This document shows positions 59,854 through 64,000 of a stretch of DNA of 64,000 nt, in pieces. The position numbers and the translations under genes are program-made. The stretch's first letter is position 1, and each line of letters starts with the position of its first letter. The DNA is taken from the NCBI GenBank assembly GCA_026705925.1, contig JAPOZT010000026.1, positions 1 through 64,000 on the forward strand, written 5' to 3'. The notes under the pieces were generated by a model. The model ran no database searches. It saw nothing but the letters and a program-made list of their open reading frames with translations, and was not told where the DNA came from. Origin of the DNA: Gemmatimonadota bacterium. GTDB lineage: Bacteria > JAAXHH01.

Positions 59854-61040
59854 AGATCACCGACCTGAAATGTGCCGTCATCGGCCAGAACCCCGTGGTA
59901 CGGATCACGACGGACGAGGGGATCCACGGGCTGGGACAGATCGAGAACTCCAAGCCCTACATGAAACCCCACGTCCTGTTCTACCGGGACCACATTATCG
60001 GCCAGGATCCCACGGACGTGAACCGCGTCGTCGCGAGCATACGGCGGCTGGGCAGCTTCAAGCCCTGGGGCAGCGCGGTAAGCGCCATCGAGATGGCGCT
60101 GTGGGATATCGCGGGCAAGGCGGCCGGACTGCCGGTGTACAAGCTGCTCGGGGGCAAGATGCGGGACCGGGTCCGGGTCTACAACGGCGCCGTGCGGTTT
60201 CCCATGAAGGGAGCCACCGTGGAGGACTACGCGGAGGACATGGCCCGGATGAAGGCGGCGCCCGAGGGGTTCACCATCATCAAGCAGGGCATCAGCTTCC
60301 ACAGCCAGATGCCGTCGCAGGTCCCCGACTTCTTCTACGGCGACCAGCAGAAGCAGGGCTTTCACGGCAATCGGGGGCCGCTCACCGAGAAGGGCCTGAA
60401 GCACCTCGTAGCCTGCATCGAGGCCATGAAGGCGGTCCTGGGCGATGAAGTCGGCCTGGCCCTCGACTGCGGCCCCGGCATGCTCGTGCCGGACGCCCTG
60501 CGCCTGGCGAAAGCCGTTGAACACCTGCACGTCATGTGGCTGGAAGACATGATCACCGGCGACTATACGCCCTACGTCCTGGCCGACCTCTACCGGGAGG
60601 TGAATTCGAGGACTTCCACGCCGATTCACACGGGGGAACAGATCTATCTTCGGGAGAACTTCGTCGATCTCATCGAAAAAAGGGCCGTGGACGTGGTGGG
60701 CCCCGATCCGGCCGATGTGGGCGGGATCGCGGAACTGAAGTGGATCGCGGAATACGCCGACCTCCACGGCGTGCTCATGGCGCCCCACGGCGTCATTGAC
60801 GGCCTGATCGGCCTGGCCGCCCTGGTGCACGCCTCGGCCGCCATGCCGCCCAACTACATCGCCTTCGAATACCCCGTCGGCAACCCGTCCTGGTGGTACG
60901 ATATCGTGGAGGGATTGCCGGAAACGATCGTGAAAGACGGCTTCATCGACGTGTGGGACAGCCCCGGCCTGGGGGTCGACCTGGTGCAGGACCGGGCGCT
61001 GCCCTACCTGATGGAAGACGACCAGGGCTTTTTTGACTAG
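59850..61040 (+). CDS. Mandelate racemase/muconate lactonizing-like dehydratase (enolase superfamily)
   Basis: A 396-residue enolase-superfamily protein, probably a sugar-acid dehydratase. Possible metal ligands lie in LALDCGPG (Asp), LEDMITG (Glu) and TGEQIYL (Glu); MAPHGVID near the C-terminus supplies a histidine at a position used as a base in galactonate-type dehydratases. The barrel begins with FTIIKQGI. The start overlaps the PhyH stop, ensuring coupled translation. It is paralogous in type to the enzyme at 10718-11977 and shares its PhyH neighbourhood. Confidence 0.88.
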   Translation: MKITDLKCAVIGQNPVVRITTDEGIHGLGQIENSKPYMKPHVLFYRDHIIGQDPTDVNRVVASIRRLGSFKPWGSAVSAIEMALWDIAGKAAGLPVYKLLGGKMRDRVRVYNGAVRFPMKGATVEDYAEDMARMKAAPEGFTIIKQGISFHSQMPSQVPDFFYGDQQKQGFHGNRGPLTEKGLKHLVACIEAMKAVLGDEVGLALDCGPGMLVPDALRLAKAVEHLHVMWLEDMITGDYTPYVLADLYREVNSRTSTPIHTGEQIYLRENFVDLIEKRAVDVVGPDPADVGGIAELKWIAEYADLHGVLMAPHGVIDGLIGLAALVHASAAMPPNYIAFEYPVGNPSWWYDIVEGLPETIVKDGFIDVWDSPGLGVDLVQDRALPYLMEDDQGFFD

Positions 61041-61066
61041 TACACCGTGGATCGCCGGAGCGGCCC

Positions 61067-62221
61067 ATGTATGTGCGGCACCTGAAAGTCAGAAACTGGC
61101 GAAATTTCCCGCGGATCAGCGTCGATCTGCAGAAGCGGCAGTTCGTCGTCGGCCCCAACGCGTCCGGGAAGTCCAACCTGATGGACGTGTTCCGGTTTCT
61201 CCGGGATATCGCCAGGGAAGAGGGCGGGGGACTCCAGAAGGCCGTCGCGGACCGGGGCGGCATGACCAAGATCCGCAATCTCGCCGCGCGCAGGGATCCG
61301 GATATCGCCATCGAGGTGCGGTTCTGCGACCCAGTGAACGGACGGGAGACCTGGCGCTATGAACTCGGGCTCAAGCAACAGGCCAGGGGGAACCGGCACA
61401 CGCTGATCACTTATGAACGGGTAAGCAAAGACGAGGTGGTCATACTCGACCGGCCGAACGAGGAGGACCGGGAAGACATCGTACGGCTTACCCAGACTTA
61501 CCTGGAGCAGATCACCGCCAACCGGGCGTTCCGGGAGATCGTCCGGTACTTCCAGGCCATCACCTACCATCACCTGGTTCCTCCGCTGCTCCGCCACGCG
61601 GACCTGATCGGCGGACGGACGCTCGAGGGCGACCCCTACGGGCAGAACTTCCTGGACCGCATCGCCCGGGAACACGATCGGACCCGGAAAGCCCGGCTGT
61701 CCCGGATCGAGGCGGTGCTCAAGGCGGCCGTGCCGCGGCTCGAGCAGCTAGAGTTTATTCGGGACCCGGAGACCGGACGCCCCCATCTTCAGGCGCTGTA
61801 CGCCCACTGGCGGCCCAGGGCGGGCATTCAGCGGGAGGACCAGTTCTCCGACGGGACACTACGGCTCATCGGCATGTTGTGGGCGCTGCTCGAAGGGGAA
61901 TCCATGCTGTTCCTGGAGGAACCCGAGCTCTGCCTGCACCCGGGCATCGTCAACCGGCTCGCTGCACTGATCCTGCGCATGCAGCGGAACACGGACCGGC
62001 AGGTGTTGGTCAGCACGCACAGCGCGGCGCTGCTGTCCGATCCCGATATCGAACCGGAAGAAGTCCTGCTGCTGAAACCCGTCCATGAAGGATCGGAAGC
62101 GGAAGTGGCCGGCGACGTGTCGGACGCGCTGCTCCTCCTGGACCGCGACGTCGACGAGGAAAGGGCGCCCCGGGAGAGAACCCTCGAGAAAGACCCGAAT
62201 CAGTTGAGCCTGTTCGAATGA
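61067..62221 (+). CDS. AAA-family ATPase (RecF/OLD-like, AAA_21 type)
   Basis: A 384-residue ATPase with an N-terminal KVRNWRNFPR strand, Walker A GPNASGKS (residues 29-36), a signature-like FSDGTLRLIGMLWALL, Walker B LFLEEPELCLHPG, and H-loop STHSAALLS. This layout belongs to SMC/RecF-like ATPases of the AAA_21 group, which include defence and DNA-repair ATPases, but usual partners (TOPRIM nuclease, DUF4276 protein, helicase) are missing. GGAG precedes the ATG by a few bases. It lies 26 nt after the enolase-superfamily gene and before a purine biosynthesis gene. Confidence 0.85.
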   Translation: MYVRHLKVRNWRNFPRISVDLQKRQFVVGPNASGKSNLMDVFRFLRDIAREEGGGLQKAVADRGGMTKIRNLAARRDPDIAIEVRFCDPVNGRETWRYELGLKQQARGNRHTLITYERVSKDEVVILDRPNEEDREDIVRLTQTYLEQITANRAFREIVRYFQAITYHHLVPPLLRHADLIGGRTLEGDPYGQNFLDRIAREHDRTRKARLSRIEAVLKAAVPRLEQLEFIRDPETGRPHLQALYAHWRPRAGIQREDQFSDGTLRLIGMLWALLEGESMLFLEEPELCLHPGIVNRLAALILRMQRNTDRQVLVSTHSAALLSDPDIEPEEVLLLKPVHEGSEAEVAGDVSDALLLLDRDVDEERAPRERTLEKDPNQLSLFE

Positions 62222-62260
62222 AGGGATCGGTTGAATGAGGGATCGGTTCAGGTACGCACC

Positions 62261-63025
<765 letters not shown>

Positions 63026-63050
63026 TCCTTCTATTCAGAGGTGATCCACT

Positions 63051-64000
63051 TTGCGGTTGGTAAACGGTATTACGGGAATCTTGATGGTCGTGTGGATAAC
63101 GATGGCCGCGTGCCTGCTCGCGGGCTGTGGCGAGTCCGCTCCTTCCCGCGATGTGTGGGAGGAAGCCCTTTCCGCGAAGCACACCGGACTGGCCTACCTT
63201 TACCGGAACGACCTGGAGGGTGCGGCAGGTTCCTTCGAGTCGGTGGCCCGGCTGGTGCCTCGCGAGCCGCTCGGTCACGCGAACCGGGCCCTGGCGTTGC
63301 TGAAGCTTCGAGACTACGGGCAGGCCGCCGCATCCGTCGACCGGGCCGTTGATCTTGCCCCGGAAGACGGTGAAATCCTTTCCATCAAATCCGATATCGT
63401 GGCGGCACAGGGAGACCGCGAAGCCGCCCTGGGTCTGCTGGCCCACGCCGTTGGGCACAACGCCTCCGACGTGGTGCTCAGGTACAAGTATCTCATCGAG
63501 ATGAGAAGGCTGCGGGGTCCGGATCTCCAGGAGGAGGACGCCCTGGAGGAACTGCAGGCCATGCTCGAATATGAACCGGAAAACCTGGCCGTGCTGGTCG
63601 AACTGAATGAAATCCTGGTCCGCCTGGGACGGTCGCGGGAAGCAACGGCCGGGTACCGGCGGATGTCCCGGTTGCTCGAGCCGGTTCCCGAAGAAATCCA
63701 GACCTGGCTGGACCGGACGCTGGACGCATTGGATCGCGGGGATGGGTCAGAAGCCGAATCCAGCGCGGGCATCCTGGGCAACCTGCTGGTGGTGGACCCG
63801 GCCTACCGTACTTCGCGGGACCGCCTGGGGGATCCTTCACAGCAGTCGCCCCCGCTCTACGATTTCCGGACGGCGCCGCCCGATCTTGCCGTCGCGGCGG
63901 CGAACTCCCTCGTTGATATGCAGTTCGTGGATGCGAGCGGTGAATGGATGGGCGGTATCCTGCCCGAAGAGGAGCAATGGACGGACCTTGCACTGGCGGA
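63051..64000 (+). CDS. TPR-containing lipoprotein, N-terminal part
   Basis: Open to the window end (at least 316 residues). Starts at TTG with AGAGG about 8-12 nt upstream, giving a lipoprotein signal (MRLVNGITGILMVVWITMAACLLAGC, lipobox LAGC). The visible part contains several TPR-like helical hairpins (for example LGHANRALALLKLRDYGQAA, VELNEILVRLGRSREAT). Proteins of this composition in related bacteria often continue into VCBS/ASPIC repeats, but the sequence ends too early to see them. Confidence 0.75.
   Translation, partial: MRLVNGITGILMVVWITMAACLLAGCGESAPSRDVWEEALSAKHTGLAYLYRNDLEGAAGSFESVARLVPREPLGHANRALALLKLRDYGQAAASVDRAVDLAPEDGEILSIKSDIVAAQGDREAALGLLAHAVGHNASDVVLRYKYLIEMRRLRGPDLQEEDALEELQAMLEYEPENLAVLVELNEILVRLGRSREATAGYRRMSRLLEPVPEEIQTWLDRTLDALDRGDGSEAESSAGILGNLLVVDPAYRTSRDRLGDPSQQSPPLYDFRTAPPDLAVAAANSLVDMQFVDASGEWMGGILPEEEQWTDLALA

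Noticed and set aside
61067-62221. Gabija or OLD-type defence system
   Set aside because: The ATPase has no TOPRIM domain and no nuclease or helicase partner next to it.

Overview
The window is GC-rich, densely packed bacterial chromosome, apart from a few AT-rich intergenic patches (about 15.3-15.5, 25.2 and 36.1 kb). It carries outer-membrane TonB-dependent receptors, lipoprotein signal peptides, Tat components, a bacilliredoxin-like protein, TPR lipoproteins, a selenocysteine system and seven phytanoyl-CoA dioxygenase (PhyH) family genes plus one BesD/HalD-like Fe/2OG oxygenase. I infer a Gram-negative heterotroph of a little-cultured lineage; a PhyH expansion with many small catabolic enzymes is reminiscent of Latescibacterota or Poribacteria, but there is no 16S gene here to settle it.

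Layout: 0-5 kb holds an aminotransferase fragment, a fused indolepyruvate:ferredoxin oxidoreductase and an amidase. 5-7 kb holds a SelA-type protein lacking the usual N-terminal domain, and an SDR. 7.3-12.9 kb is a six-gene minus-strand block: PhyH, enolase-superfamily enzyme, PhyH, two tandem PhyH paralogues, creatininase-family amidohydrolase. 13-15.3 kb is an oxidoreductase pair joined by a 4-nt overlap. 15.5-21.6 kb holds an MpaB-like oxygenase, an amidohydrolase, accA, another PhyH, a NUDIX hydrolase and a TIM-barrel isomerase. 22-25 kb holds a one-polypeptide sensor kinase/response regulator/DNA-binding protein translationally coupled to a COX3-like protein. 25.6-27.7 kb has tRNA-Sec next to selB. 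27.8-36 kb has a degenerate nucleotidyltransferase, TatC with a long acidic tail and two tandem TonB receptors.

36.2-41.7 kb is a likely operon: TPR lipoprotein, an unknown 286-residue protein, a BesD/HalD-like Fe/2OG oxygenase and an amino-acid:cation symporter. recA and mutY converge on a hairpin at 43.15 kb. 44.4-51 kb has a flavin amine oxidase, a bacilliredoxin-like protein, and a coupled set of FAD/Fe-S dehydrogenase, DUF1028 protein and MFS transporter. 51-57 kb has a PhyH, glycerate 2-kinase, tatA, an unknown protein, HupE/UreJ and a beta-propeller lipoprotein. 57.4-64 kb is a plus-strand run: aminotransferase, PhyH, enolase-superfamily dehydratase, AAA ATPase, archaeal-type IMP cyclohydrolase and a TPR lipoprotein cut by the window end.

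Two themes stand out. First, four of the eight Fe/2OG oxygenases have Gly or Ala where the iron-binding carboxylate of HxD should be, the arrangement known from Fe/2OG halogenases; two are tandem genes inside the 7-13 kb block. Second, short tandem repeats (9, 18, 21, 27 and 30 bp periods) recur in coding and non-coding DNA, usually adding low-complexity segments to otherwise normal enzymes. I found no CRISPR array, prophage, insertion sequence or rRNA gene.
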